Shown here: positions 22,473-34,389 of the stretch, piece after piece
Layout: the number at the start of each line of letters is the position of its first letter
Numbering within the stretch: position 1 is the first letter of the stretch
DNA from: Thuidium tamariscinum
Taxonomy: Eukaryota; Streptophyta; Bryopsida; Hypnales; Thuidiaceae
NCBI GenBank assembly: GCA_947034885.2
Contig: OX344753.2
Location: forward strand, 10,230,001-10,294,000
Direction: 5' to 3'
Length of the DNA stretch: 64,000 bases
The notes under the pieces: generated by a model
Database searches by the model: none
What the model was told of the DNA's origin: nothing
Seen by the model: only the letters and a program-made list of their open reading frames with translations
Translations under genes and position numbers: made by a program

Positions 22473-24060
22473 CACGTGGGTATGTTTGAAAATTTCAATT
22501 TTAAGTGTACAAAAGTAACAACTACTTTGCATAGAATGCACAAAATTAATTTTAGAAACATTAATTGTTGGATTTTTAGATTATAACAATTTGATATGAT
22601 TAACTTTATAAGCAACAAATATAACTTTGGGAGAAGGAAAGTGATAAGAAGATGAATAATGCTTCTTTATACCTCCAATTTTTTTAAGCTGAATTTTATA
22701 GCAAATGTAGTATTTTCTATTTTTAAAACAAAAAAAACTTTCAAAGAATGTATCCTTTTTTAGACAAAAGGTGTAAAAATCCAAAACTCATGGAATTCAA
22801 TCCTTCAAAATTTATGAAAATTATTGTATACATCAATTTTGAAATTTAACAATTGGTATTTCTAACATATTATTTGGAACACCTTTAAAAATCTTGGAAT
22901 CACTCTAATTCTTTTGTGTTCTCATTCAAGTACACAAAATTGAATGTTGTGTTTTTAAAATTGCTAAAAATCACAAATTCAGAAATAAGAATTCTCCAAA
23001 TGCAATTATTTTTTGGAGATTAAAAAACAAAAATGTTCAAAATAATGTATCAACAATTCAAAGGATATAGGTAGGTTTGGCCTCCAAAAATTTACTTTTT
23101 CAATTCAAAAATGGTTCTTCAAAAGTAATTTGAATAAAAGAATAAAAGTGAAAATCTTCAATAATTAGTGTGATTAGACCTTAACATTTCAAACTTAAAG
23201 AAAATAAAATTCTAGTAGAAATTACTCCTTCTATTCCATTAATAACCTTCAAAAATCTTTCTTTTGAAGGATTAATTGTATTTTTAATCATAGATCCACC
23301 AATACATAAATCTGAAAATGTGTAACCTATCTCTTAGATCTATGCAAAATCTTGAATTTAGGCGCTACCATTTAGGCATCCAAAATCCATGTAGAAAGTA
23401 AGATATTTGAGCCTATGTTGTCTATGTTGTTAGCTCTATTACTTTAGATGATTTTAAAGGTTGTTGCAACAATGAGATTCTACATGTATATTGTCCACCC
23501 TAGATATCCACAATATAGAAACTTGCCCCACTTAATGATTAAAGTTCTATAGCATTGAAGTGGTTACTAAATGCATCGTCAATACCACTATCTAACGAAG
23601 CAATCACTACAAGGTGCCTCATATGGGCAAGGCCAAGCTAACAAGGCAAAAAGAATGCTTCTAGATTGTTTAACTAGCCTCCTCAAGGTCATTTGATTCA
23701 ATAAACATTTACTATATGGTCAAATCCAAAATGAGTGTTTTTTAATGGGAAAAAGGGGTACAAATCAATATTCAATCTACAATTGATTTTAGAAGGAATA
23801 TCAATTTTTAACTTCAAATTTTATTGAAAAAATATTGGTTAGTATACTAGTTGATTAAACTATATAAATATGATGTATGACTCTTATTTTCCAACTATTG
23901 TTTGATTTTCATCATTATATTGTTCTTCTAAATTGTATTTTAAGTATTATACACCTTTCACAATTTGGAAATCTAAACTTCTCCTTAGTCTTTATAGGGT
24001 TTGTAGAACCAACAACAAACTTTTCCATGTTCAATGGAAGCATCTAAAATCATCCAAATA
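22473..24060. other. AT-rich intergenic DNA
   Basis: No gene is seen. 23760-23965 is a diverged copy of the spacer of the fold-back at 9475-9680 (CAATCTAC.AT(C/T)(A/G)ATTTTAG(G/A)AGGAAT, then TATTGGTT). Otherwise nothing stands out. Confidence 0.5.
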
Positions 24061-24412
24061 AGGAATTCAATATAGTTGGAGGCAATTTTTTCTTAAAATA
24101 ATATTTTTCTAGCATTAGCGACTCATGAAAATCATGAATATTAAAAAAAAAATTTGGATGTCATATGTAATTTCTATCATTTTTCAAAGTGTTGGGTCCT
24201 TAGACCATTGAAACTGTTTAATAGATGCCCCCCAATTATAATACTGCTAAAATCAATAGTGAGCCAATCAAAATTTGGTATGTGTCCTTTAATTGCATTA
24301 GCGAATTATAGTCAAACATTTGGCAAACACATTCATTGCAATCGAGGGACGATTTTGGATGAATCTAGGGTCCACTACAAGGTATATGTATGGTATTGGG
24401 TGTTTCTCCCTT
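24061..24412 (-). repeat. Reverse copy of the element at 2936-3285
   Basis: Read on the minus strand it starts AAGGGAGAAACACCCAATA, like the AAGGTAGAAGCACCCATTA end at 2936. It ends in the AAAATATT....TTGCCTCCAACTATA block. The length of 352 bp equals that of the first copy. The open frame 24154-24438 crosses it and is not a gene. Confidence 0.65.
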
Positions 24413-25336
24413 TTGTAAATGAAAAAAAAAATTGTTAATCTTGAAAGGTCCATGGGAAACTATACATATGGTCTTATATTTTACTCCTAGAATATGAGTT
24501 GTGTACCAAATATGGCAAGACATCTACAATTAGATTAACAATTCAACAAATTGGCATCTATCATTTGGATGTTATTTTGACATTAAATCTAACCTTTATT
24601 ATGCTAAAGTGCAACACCATACATTTAGAACTTGTGACCATTTCTATCCCTTTTGAAATGCAATTCAAGGAAATGTGATAATGATTCAAATTGGAAGTGC
24701 CATTTGATTGAGTTCAACATGAATGTAAAATCTTGTCACTACAATATATGTCAATCTATGCCCCCCCCCTTGGTAGTAGCACAATCAAATGCGAAATAGA
24801 TGAGACAAATCATCCGCTTGTTCATCCATCCATTTTATATTCATATTCTTTCATCCATTATCCATAATATTACCTAAAATTAATAAACACCATAAAAAAT
24901 TCAAGGACATTAAAAGGGATTTGAAGGCAACGGAAGCCCATTTCAAAGATGTTCTCCAATCCGTTTCCTATGTTGTCCAGAAATTGCACATCAACCCTGT
25001 TGGCTAAGTTTTTTGGATTTTTGAAAAAAAATTTGAAGTTTTTTTCAAAAATTCTAAAGAGTGTTAAGAAACCTAAAATTGAATTTTAAACAATCAAATT
25101 ATCATTTTTTAAAATTTAAATTTTTTTGACATGGCATTTTTTTGGCTACGTCAAATTGTTGATATACCACATTCCCAGCACATTCCCACAATTTTGGAAC
25201 TCAAAATAACTTGTGTGCTTCCAATGCCCTCAAATCTCTTCTAATGACTTTATATTCACTAAGATATTTTGGATGCTCTTATCCATTTTTTTTTACTTTT
25301 ATCTAGTACAAAATAACCAATAGGAAAACCAATAGA
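24413..25336. other. AT-rich intergenic DNA
   Basis: No gene, RNA or element is evident. Confidence 0.45.
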
Positions 25337-25599
25337 CATTAGAGGAAATCTGAGGGCATTAGAAGATTGCAGGTTCCCGGACTGCGGGAACTGAAATCCG
25401 ACATGGTCGAGAGAGTGCCACGTAATAAATTTTTTTTTGAATTTTTTTTGGGCTTTTTTTCATATTTCAGGACCCCCAATTTTTAAAATTTTTAAAATTT
25501 TTTGGGTAAATGCCGCCCTGACAATGGCCAACAGTTAGGGAACAATTTCGGAGAATAGCCCCAAAACGGCCCTTTGGAGGCTTTAGATTTCCTCTACTG
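25337..25599 (+). mobile_element. CATTAGAAG-type MITE (intact copy)
   Basis: 263 bp with ends CATTAGAGGAAATC and GATTTCCTCTACTG (inverted). Inside are a TTCCCGGACTGCGGGAA palindrome, a GTGCCACGTAAT motif, an AT tract and GGGAACAATTTCGGAGAA..GCCCC.AAACGG. It is about 80 percent or more similar to the reverse of 49465-49742. Confidence 0.85.
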
Positions 25600-26363
25600 A
25601 TTTTAGTCCCAAAACCTCAATTCCTACATCTTCTATGTCTAACAATATAAACTACTCCAAAAACCAAAAACTATTGAAATTCTCACTTAAATTGTACTCT
25701 GACTGTTTATAAGAATCAATTGTTGATTTTAGAAGCACCTTTTGCCAATACTTTGAAAATTCATGGTTTATTTGTATGGTGTCTAAATAATACATTCTAT
25801 GAAAATCTTCAATCCCTTTTTGTTGCAATGGAATTTGTCCATGTGTTTCAAAAAAAAAATCTTCAATCCTTTTTGGACTACTAATATAAAAGAACCTTAC
25901 AAAATCATTTTTCAATTAATAATGAAATCACATTGAATTGTTTAATTCTATTGGTTCTAAGTGTACTTAAATAGTAAAGCCATCCATTTTCAATCACTGT
26001 CTTGTAACCAACTTGTATAGACTGACTTATTTCCAACCCATGTTTGAATGGTTTTGTTTTTTTCCATTTCTAGATTTAAACTAATAACTTTATGACATAT
26101 GTCCTAAAATAGTCAATAAGAAAGTAGAAAGTATTGAGTGAGAAAGTGATTTTTGAAGGATCAGAATTGAAAGAGTTTAGAAATTGTGTATGTGTTTGGA
26201 GCACTTTTTGCCTTTCAAAATACATACTAAATTTAGTTCAAGGAATAAAATGATCAAAGCTCTTGCAATTCCTGTCATTTTTATCATTGCAGATTCCAAA
26301 ATATTTGCTTTGAGTTGCACTAGACCAAATCATGTCTAGGATTGTTTAGTTGATTGGTTTTGG
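25600..26363. other. AT-rich intergenic DNA upstream of the F-box gene
   Basis: No gene is seen. A minus-strand open frame at 25652-25915 is AT-driven and has no family resemblance. Confidence 0.45.
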
Positions 26364-27572
26364 GTGGCTTCCCCTTACGGGTCACCTTACTCTCCTTGCA
26401 ACCCCTATCTCCGCCAAGTGACGTGGACCGAATCAGAGAAAATTGCACTGTACTGTACAGTGTACACCAGACCACCTCAAGAACCTGAGCTTAAAGTCTC
26501 CCCCTCACGGCCTCACATACACCGCCCCTTCAACCGGGCCCCTCAAACCGCCCTTTACAAAAGAGTTGAGCCTCTATCCACCCAAACCTCCAGAACCGTC
26601 TTCTCCCTTCCAGAACCGACCTCCGTCCTCCCCAGCACCTCCACCACTTGCTTCCCCCCCCCTCCCTCTCGCCTCGCTTGTCCCGTTGCAGGTGCACCAG
26701 CTCCAACAATCCCAAACTCGCACACCAACAGCGACCTCCAGCCCTCCCCATAAGCCTCGACACTCCTCTCTCTGTATCCCCAATGCTAAACGCCTTCCCT
26801 TGGGCTTGGCCGGGAGGAGGGCGGGCAAGCTTAGTTGCTGGTCCGATTGAGAAGGATTGGTGCTTGGAAGGGAGTGTGAGGATTTCGAACACGGGACGGG
26901 CGGAGTTCGACTTCCGAGGTTGGCTGACTAGGGTTTGGTGAGTAGGGTTGGGTAGGGTAGGGTATGGGCGGGGTGTTTGTTCGTTCGTTGGTTGTCGATA
27001 TATCGTGTGCGTGAGAAGGAGGCAGTGGCGAGTGATTAGTGGCTAGAGGAGTGGCTTTTGGAGGCAAGGTTTGGGAGGAGTTTTGTGGTGTTGATACGGT
27101 TGGATCGCGACGGGAAGTATGATCGGCGTATTTTGGTGAAAGAAGTGGCGGTTTCGGAGTATTGTGGTGGGAGTTTGGTGTGTGTGTGTCGGGAGACTTT
27201 TTTGTTTGTGAGTGTTGGTGGAAGGAGTTGTATTGGAAAGGGGAGAGGTGCGTGGAGACGGCGTGGAGGTGGTGTGGAGAATGGTATGTACGTGGACGGT
27301 GGTAGTGTAGTGGAGGGTAACCTAATGTACTAGGATTGGATGCAAAGAAGCAGGTGGATAAGGAGGACGTTTCTTTGGATGTACGAAGAAAGAGGACGAT
27401 TGTTTTCTTTTGGTTTATTTTGAGGCGAGGATTCGTTAGGATTCGTTGTGTTTCGTTGTGGTGTGAAGCGGAAGTGATTTTGCAGTTGAAAGGGAGGCTG
27501 CACGTTGGAAATTGGTTACTGTTGAGTTCTTAATCGAAGTCGGCTGAAGGGGGTTAAGGTTTCGGTTCATAA
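26364..27572 (+). promoter_or_regulatory. Promoter and long 5' leader of the F-box gene, with a strand-composition switch
   Basis: Composition becomes GC-rich at about 26380. 26460-26760 is C-rich on the plus strand and purine-poor, as in many plant leaders. From about 26800 to 27560 the same strand becomes G-rich, with repeated GTAGGGT/TGGGTAGGG and GTGTGTG runs. Open frames of 60-135 codons occur on both strands here, but they reflect this composition and have no family resemblance. A TTGCAG|GTGC site at about 26692 could be a leader splice acceptor. Confidence 0.5.
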
Positions 27573-28727
27573 ATGCATATAGAGCAGTTGTTAGCGAAGG
27601 AGCACGGCAGAAACTGCCGGAGAATCTCTCTCTCAATGCCGATGCCTGCGACGGACCACTTTGATAGACTGCCTGACTCGTTGCTCCTGGTGATCTTTAA
27701 CAAGCTCGCGGATATCAAGGCCCTAGGGAGGTGCTGCGCGGTGTCGAAGAGGTTTCACTCGTTGGCTCCCTTGGTGGACAACGTGGTCGTCAAGGTTGAT
27801 TGTGTGATATCGGGCGAGGACAATGGTTTGAACGCTAGGGGCAGAGGAATTATCAGTCACTTCGTACGGTTTGTCGTGGGAACCTTGGTGAAACCTCTCC
27901 AGGCTTTGCAGCACCTTTTGGGACCGAAGAAGACTATTCTCGCCGAAGTATCGCATCATTCTCCCGGGGAGGTTTTGAAGAACTTTAAGGAGATTCAGAA
28001 TTTGAGGATCGAGTTACCGGGAGGAGAGCTTGGGATTGAGGACGGTGTGTTGTTGAAATGGAGAGCTGAGTTCGGAAGCACTCTGGAGAGTTGTGTGATA
28101 CTCGGAGCTGCATCGCTTGTGAAGGTGGAAAAAGAGAAAAAAATAGTTAAACTAGAGGGAGTCCGTCCGTGGTTCTTAAACGGCAGGGAAGAAGGAACAC
28201 CGCAAGTGGTGACTGACGAGACCAGCGAAACCCCAATCGCTCCTCTGGATGAAAGTGGAACTATTCCCGAATCTTTTTACACTGATGGAGGGCTCAAGTT
28301 AAGGGTTGTTTGGACTATTAGTTCACTGATTGCTGCATCAGCGAGGCATTACCTTCTCCAGCAAATAATTTCGGATCATCCCACGCTGGAAAGCCTTGTA
28401 CTTACGGATGCAGATGGACAGGGGATGCTATGTATGAACAGAGAGCAATTGAAAGAATTTCGTGACACGCCACTGTCAGCTTCTCCGTCATCCAATAGGA
28501 CACAGGTGCCTGCTTTGAACATGAAACTTTGGTATGCACCGTACCTAGAACTTCCGGGAGGAACTGGATTGAAAGGAGCGACACTCGTGGCTATCAGGCC
28601 TAGCGAGAACTTGGTTCGCAAGGAGACCGAGAGCTGTGTATCGGGAGCGTTTGATGAACCGTTCAAGACTGCCACGAATCTGCTGGTGAAGCGACGAACT
28701 TACCTTCTGGAGATGAATTCATTCTGA
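27573..28727 (+). CDS. F-box protein of the At5g46170/At4g18380 clade
   Basis: A single-exon gene of 384 residues. The F-box lies at about 29-69 (DHFDRLPDSLLLVIFNK... then LGRC..VSKRFHSL...VDNVVV). In this family that domain binds the SKP1-like subunit of an SCF ubiquitin ligase. The remainder matches the plant clade typified by At5g46170 from memory of the family: FVVGTLVKPLQAL, HHSPGEVLKNFKEI, a GVLLKWRAEFGSTLE block, SGTIPESFYTDGGLKLRVVW, TISSLIAASARHYLLQ, an ESLVLTDADGQGMLCM block, PALNMKLWYAPYLELPGGT and the C-terminus RRTYLLEMNSF. There is no LRR or kelch domain, so the substrate-binding part is the clade's own C-terminal region and the substrate is unknown. The family has about 10 residues before the F-box, so ATG codons at 27636 or 27642 are plausible alternatives to the 27573 start. 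No introns interrupt the frame. Confidence 0.95.
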   Translation: MHIEQLLAKEHGRNCRRISLSMPMPATDHFDRLPDSLLLVIFNKLADIKALGRCCAVSKRFHSLAPLVDNVVVKVDCVISGEDNGLNARGRGIISHFVRFVVGTLVKPLQALQHLLGPKKTILAEVSHHSPGEVLKNFKEIQNLRIELPGGELGIEDGVLLKWRAEFGSTLESCVILGAASLVKVEKEKKIVKLEGVRPWFLNGREEGTPQVVTDETSETPIAPLDESGTIPESFYTDGGLKLRVVWTISSLIAASARHYLLQQIISDHPTLESLVLTDADGQGMLCMNREQLKEFRDTPLSASPSSNRTQVPALNMKLWYAPYLELPGGTGLKGATLVAIRPSENLVRKETESCVSGAFDEPFKTATNLLVKRRTYLLEMNSF

Positions 28728-30864
28728 CGCGCATTTCATTGTATACTAGTATGTATTGAATGGTCGCTACGGAATCGCCGCACTCATGGGTGTCAATCAT
28801 ATCGATCGAATATACCTTTCACATGCGACAATATCTCTTATAATGGCGAAGTCACTGCCCGTGTGATCAATGGGGGAAGCCTACTCTCCTGCGTTTGAAG
28901 CAGCTGCGGAGCGGAAGGATTAAAATGGATGAATTGGTTTTCATTCCTCCTGTACAAATTGCTGCAACGCGCGTGCCCTACACACCCTTGCTTTCCTGTT
29001 GTACAAATTACTGCAGTGTGCGTGTCCACTTAAATCTGTGCCTCATTTGGACCTAGCTGATGACGAGAGCAGTCATCTGAATGGAGTGGAGTTACCTGGT
29101 TGTATTCTCGGTCCGTTAAGGCGCTCGAGTTTTGACATCTATCGGTGGGTTATTTGAAGAGGTGCTACTACTAAGGAGGAAGCTATGACAGTGGCGAGGA
29201 AAGAAGAGAAACAATCGATGCGTGCTGCTCAGATGGAAGAAGGTGGATACACCTTGGGGCTTGCTAAGAAATTGATCAATGCAATTCTCCATCAGTGTTC
29301 GAGACGGCACGGATGCCTGCAAGTTCGATTTTTGTCGATCTATCATGGCTCCTCTGTCCCTTCACACAAGGCGGGGCCATACTAATAGGTTCCAGAACGG
29401 CCTGCAGTCAGGCCAGGTTAACGTTTAGTACTGATAAATGCACATTCATCTCGATACCTTGGAGCTAGGATGATTACAGTGTAGAAATTCTTCCACGTCT
29501 CGGTCGTTCTTCTTCCCTGCCCTAGCTTTCTGTGCCCTAAATTGTAATGTAACCTGGGATTATGTGCAGGACCTTCTGCCACGTATCAGGCTTAAAAGTT
29601 TTTGAGCGCTAGGTCTACTGTAACATATTTTTTGGTCATAAGTTTTTGGCTGACCAAGCTCAAGTTGTATACACTATTTCTTTCGTTGTCTGCTTCATTC
29701 TCAGTGTCAAACTGGCCTCTGAAATTGTTGTGCAGTGTTTATGTCATTTTTGCTCCCTTGTGGTGTCGTGTTGCTTGTGTTGTGTAAAATAACGAACTTT
29801 TAGCTGCTATGGAGCGTTCAGGTGTTGTTACTCCAGGTTTTCACTGTTGCCCTTGATTGGCATTTCATTTGTTCTCGAAGTTATGAACTCCGTGCAGAAT
29901 TTGAATGTGTTGCCTTTCACAGCTTCAATCTACCTTGTCACGCGGTGGTGTGACCAGAGGTACACCGTTTTAAATGCTGTAAATTGCATTCAACACTGTC
30001 AGGCTGTAGCTTACAGTAGTGCTCCTCTCAGAGCAACATAGATTTTCAGAGGTGGTTCAAGAGCATCTATTTCACGTCTCTTTCACTTAACGTGTGATTC
30101 CAACGGCTTTTTCCATCTACTGTTCAGGAATATCTTGTTACATCCCCGTGTGCAGGAAGACATTGATTGTCATCTCTTGGTAGCCTCTCTTACTATTAAT
30201 AATCATCTATCTGGGGTCAATTTTTTTTGCTCGACTCTTACGGTTTGTGGTTATGACTTGTGAGCTGTGATCTGATGTCTGATCCTTCGGATGTGAACTG
30301 AGCAGACCTTTTAGATTATTGCAGGTGAGGACCTTGTTTCTTTGTGCGGACCACGCTAGCTGGTATCAAGTGCAGTCGGTGCGAGAACACGATAAGGTAT
30401 GCAACCCAACCGTAGCTTGCCTGATGTGGACTGTCAAGATTGGGACCACGATTTACTTTTCCGGTTGCGAGGAGTGATGATCAATGTATTGGCCATGAGT
30501 GATCATCAATGTGTTTTTCACTCGAGTACTTCTTGAAGCAGGTAGCGCATGATATGTGTTGAAGATCTTTCTCTCTTCGAGGGCGTGCATTCGCTCAATA
30601 CGATTACTGAATTTCAGTTGTCTTCTCTGAACGCGGTGGTCTGATACCTTCTTAGATTAGCTGCCACCCGTTTGGAGCATTTCTCATTTCTTTGTCTCAT
30701 TGAGATCTGATGTACTGTAGTGGGAATGAGAAGTCGTCAAGGGCGTGTTCATTGTCCATGCTTAGCTACTGGCTCGAATTTTAGGTGCAGTTGGGAAGAC
30801 TGTACAGAACAGAGATGCCATCTTTACGAGACGAATGAATTCTGAAGTGTCCGAGGATTTGACG
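28728..30864 (+). other. 3' region of the F-box gene, balanced composition
   Basis: Composition stays balanced for about 2 kb after the stop, unlike the AT-rich deserts. This suggests a long, possibly spliced 3' UTR or a separate non-coding transcript. No frame longer than about 75 codons is convincing. I see no tRNA or known small RNA. Confidence 0.4.
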
Positions 30865-31130
30865 TAAGGGAGGAGGCTCATAAAGCGACCCTTTAAGGGC
30901 TGATTGCTATTTGTGATGGTCCAAACATTCAGGGAAGAATTTCACATAATTTTTACATAAAGACAGGGAGTTGGAGAACCAAATGGAAGAAGTGCCATAA
31001 TTTTCTAAGCTTTTTTGAATTAGTAAAGAGTTTTCAAAGATATCAGCGATAGGTACCTATTTCAGATCCTAGGGATCACCAAATCCACATTGGGAGACAC
31101 CAAGAAAAGATAAGGCCAGTTTCAATATTA
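30865..31130 (+). repeat. Dispersed repeat, copy also at 21575-21830
   Basis: It begins TAAGGGAGGAGGCTCATAAAG. This copy is more diverged in its second half than in its first. It is non-coding and its limits are approximate. Confidence 0.4.
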
Positions 31131-31231
31131 GCACTATGAGATGCTTTAACGAACATGCAAGGTTCCAAAACGCAACCAGGAGGAAACTTTAACTACACAT
31201 GGGAGAAGAATGTCTCATAAGGTGGGAACAC

Positions 31232-31308
31232 CATTCCCGTCCATATGTAGTAGGGGTGCACATTTTTCAAAGAAAAATGTGTCCCCCTGCTACACATGGA
31301 TGGGAATG
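31232..31308. repeat. Short hairpin (36-base arms, 5-base loop)
   Basis: The arms CATTCCCGTCCATATGTAG... and ...CTACACATGGATGGGAATG pair along 36 bases with about five mismatches, closing on a tiny loop between the TTTTT and AAAAA runs. In RNA several of the mismatches become G-U pairs. It resembles a very small MITE or a hairpin precursor. There is no evidence of expression. Confidence 0.7.
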
Positions 31309-32615
31309 GATACATAGATGGGAGTGGGGGTTTTGTCCTTAGTTCTGTAAAAGTTTGACAAAGTCGACTCTCTTTGTTTTTTTACAATAAAATTGACACA
31401 TGTAGATGAAGTTCAAAATAAACTCAATTTGCCTCTTATTATGTCTTATGTTGAAGTGAAAATGAATATAGAAGAACTTTTAAATTGCTTTGACAATATC
31501 TACAATTGATTTAGTGACCGTTACATGCTGATTTAACAAACATGTACAATCTCTTATGCAACCTCCTACAGGGACGGTTTGAAGAAATGGGTCGCAATTA
31601 TAGCCAACTACTATAACCCTTTGAGTTTTTCAGAAGGTAGGAACACCTATAATCACCCCTTGTAGCAATGAACAAGTTCTTTAATGTTAACTGCTAAATG
31701 ATGCGTAGGCCATATTGTGGTCGATGAACAAGACAAAATCTTGCTGTATAGGACATAAATACAATTATTCATCCTCGGAATTAGGGGTGGAAAGGGAAGT
31801 TCTCTGGTGTTTTGACTTCCAAGGAGGACTGTAGAATTTTTTGGAATCAATGATTCCCATAGTATCAAAATTCATGATTTCCATGGCCACCAGCTTGTCG
31901 TTTAAAGGTTAAGTTGGTCAAAGTTTTACTATTCTTGTTACCAATTGAGAAGATTACAAAACATCCAAAGAAAGTTGTACATTTTAACTTCCTTTACCCT
32001 TAAACAAGATTGTCAATATTTATTGTCTGATGGTTGATAGAGAATCTTTCTATATAAGACAAAAGTGTAAGACAAAAGTGTAATGTTCATAGGAATGTGA
32101 CCTCTTGGGTTTTAATAAATCAATTATTAACATGGTACCTAAAGGTATAATTTCCACAATTACCTCCTTGACCTTTAAGGATTGAGATAGAGGTATTTAA
32201 AATATATAACTTAAGTACTTTAGCATATAGAAAGATGTAAGGATTAAAGTAGAGGTATGTAAAACAAATAAGTTAAACATTTTAGCCTATAGGAAGATAT
32301 AAAGAATTTGTTGAAAAATTGAGGTCCATATGCGCGAAAACAAAGATAAGAAAGAGTGAAAAAAGACTAAGAGTTTTTTTTCCCTCAAGAATGAATATTT
32401 TATACAATATGAATGTCTTATAGTTAGCTTTGTCACTTTTTCCTAATTAAGGAAGAAAAGAGATGAGTGATTGAGAAGGTAAAAATAAATAATATTTTCT
32501 AATGAATAGTGCATCCAACTATTGTCTACAATAGGTCACTTTAGAAAAACATTATATAAGGTTTTTTGGAATAGGTGCCTTTACTTTACTATGACACTTT
32601 ACTTGAAAAACATTC
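31309..32615. other. AT-rich intergenic DNA
   Basis: No gene is seen. Near 32190-32300 two diverged copies of an AAGGATT(G/A)A(G/A)(A/G)TAGAGGTAT..AAA run lie about 65 bases apart. Confidence 0.4.
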
Positions 32616-32799
32616 ATGGTCAATTTCGTTAAAATGGCGGTATTTTGAGTGCCATTTTCACATATTCTGTGTGCCATTTTGACAAATTTCAAGTGCCATT
32701 TTGACATAGAGTCTTAGTGGCAGAGGAAGAAAATGTGCTATTTTAACGAAATGTCATGCCATTTTATTGGAGTACTGCCGTTTTAACGAAATTGACCAT
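32616..32799. mobile_element. MITE with ATGGTCAATTTCGTTAAAA ends
   Basis: 184 bp bounded by inverted repeats of about 27 bases (ATGGTCAATTTCGTTAAAA then (T/C)GGC(G/A)GTA) with two mismatches. Inside, about 32655-32710, a GTGCCATTTT(C/G)ACA unit is repeated three times at about 22-base spacing. There is no coding capacity and the superfamily is not assigned. Confidence 0.85.
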
Positions 32800-34389
32800 A
32801 TTTATAGTAAAGGTCAAATAGTTTGAATGTAAAACAAGTCTAGTTTAGACAATAATTTTGTATCTAGTAGTCAAGATATCTCCAATTGTTAATGAAGAAA
32901 GGGTTTAAATAAATAAGTCTCAATATAGTGACCTCAAAACAACTTTAAAAAGATATTTTGGTGGTGTACATCCTCTTTTTTGATTGAATTTAATAGATTT
33001 AGATATGTGGATGGTGATTTTATTTTTATTTTTATTTTTAGATTAATGAAATTAGATTTTTGATATGATATAATAATATTATGAAATTCTCCTAACTACA
33101 ATAATATTATGTTCTTCCCAAATGACAAGTGGAATTATAAGTAGTTTGTAGAGAGTCCATTTTCAACAATTGATTATAGAAGTGAAACCTTTCCATTAAA
33201 GACTTACACTTGCACAAGCCTTGCTAGCTTCATACATTTTAATTTGGGTATTGAGTTCAGAAGATATAATCTTTCATAGTTTAGGATAGCTTATAAAATT
33301 GCACTCTTGATCAACTATGAGTGAACAATGGAGAAGGGGCAAAATGGATCTTTTTGTATTAGAGAGTGGTCGGGGTTTGGAAGATTTTGCGTATCTGCGA
33401 GATCTACAACGAGTAGTAGGGCGAGTTGGTATGCAGAATCTTCCAAACCTTGACCGCTCTTTTGCGTTAAGAGAAGGAGAGGGTTGTATTCAGAATCGGC
33501 GAAGCTAGCGTATTGTGCGGGAAAATCAATAGGTCTTTTGGATTGCCGATTTTGCAAATTAATCAAATTCATAAAGTGTGGAATACACCCCCCTTCTTCT
33601 CAACAGAAACATGGTTAGTTGAATGCTAGTTAAGGGGTTGATATTGGTGGTTGGATTGGTCAATGTTCATTGCAAGCACTAACTCAAAGGGAATTGGAGT
33701 TGGGTGTCTTGTATCTAATCTATACATCAAGTACTAGTTTCGGTTTCGACACCAATAGATGATGTATCACTCTATAAATATGAGTTTTTTTTTCCCTATT
33801 TTGAGTTGTAGAATTAATCTATATATTCAACATTGCCATATTTGTAATGAAATGAAAAATTGAAGTCACTATAAAAGAAGAAAATTCATTTAGTAGTAGT
33901 TGAAGTTTTTATATATTTTGTTGAATTAAAAATTCAACCTTGTACAATGAAAAAAAAACCCATATCAAATAATGATATAAGTTGATCTTATTGTATCCTA
34001 TGAAGTTGAGAAGACTTTGTTTTAACTTCAACCTTAAATTCTTGCAAATTTTATTATCAAGGCTAAATAAAAATATTATCACACATTCTTGTCTTAGTCT
34101 TGCGTGTCATACAATGATGGAATTGAAAGATTTAATTTCCCCATGACTTTCTCCATTTGCTTAAAAATTTAATTCTAAAAAACATTTCATGAAAATGTTG
34201 CCATTATACCTTCAAAGTTGGTTTCCTCTTCATTCTTCCCCTCTTTGTAGATTTCTCAACACATGACAATGTACGCACTTGTGTCTTTTCCAAATGATAA
34301 CCTAATAAATGACATAAGTATCATGATTGAGGGAAGTTAGGCCACCTCATCTTTTGAAGAAAATAATGTCACGCGGGGCATATTCCATT
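32800..34389. other. AT-rich intergenic DNA with one hairpin
   Basis: No gene is seen. The only structure is the hairpin at 33361-33462. The short open frames at 33315-33572 on both strands are products of its palindromic sequence. Confidence 0.45.
33361..33462. repeat. Inverted repeat with GGTTTGGAAGATT arms
   Basis: The arms are about 34 bases (33361-33394 and 33429-33462) with the common core GGTTTGGAAGATT.TGC and its complement, around a loop of about 34 bases. It is GC-richer than its surroundings. The superfamily is unknown. Confidence 0.65.

Noticed and set aside
26443-26941. Several open frames of 80-135 codons on both strands upstream of the F-box gene
   Set aside because: They overlap one another in a GC-rich, composition-skewed leader, have no recognisable domain, and mostly lack good starts.
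26942-26975. TAGGGT-rich run resembling telomeric repeats
   Set aside because: Too short and irregular for an interstitial telomere tract; it fits the general G-richness of the leader.
33315-33572. Frames on both strands with similar GLED-type peptides
   Set aside because: The similarity is due to a DNA inverted repeat; neither frame is a gene.
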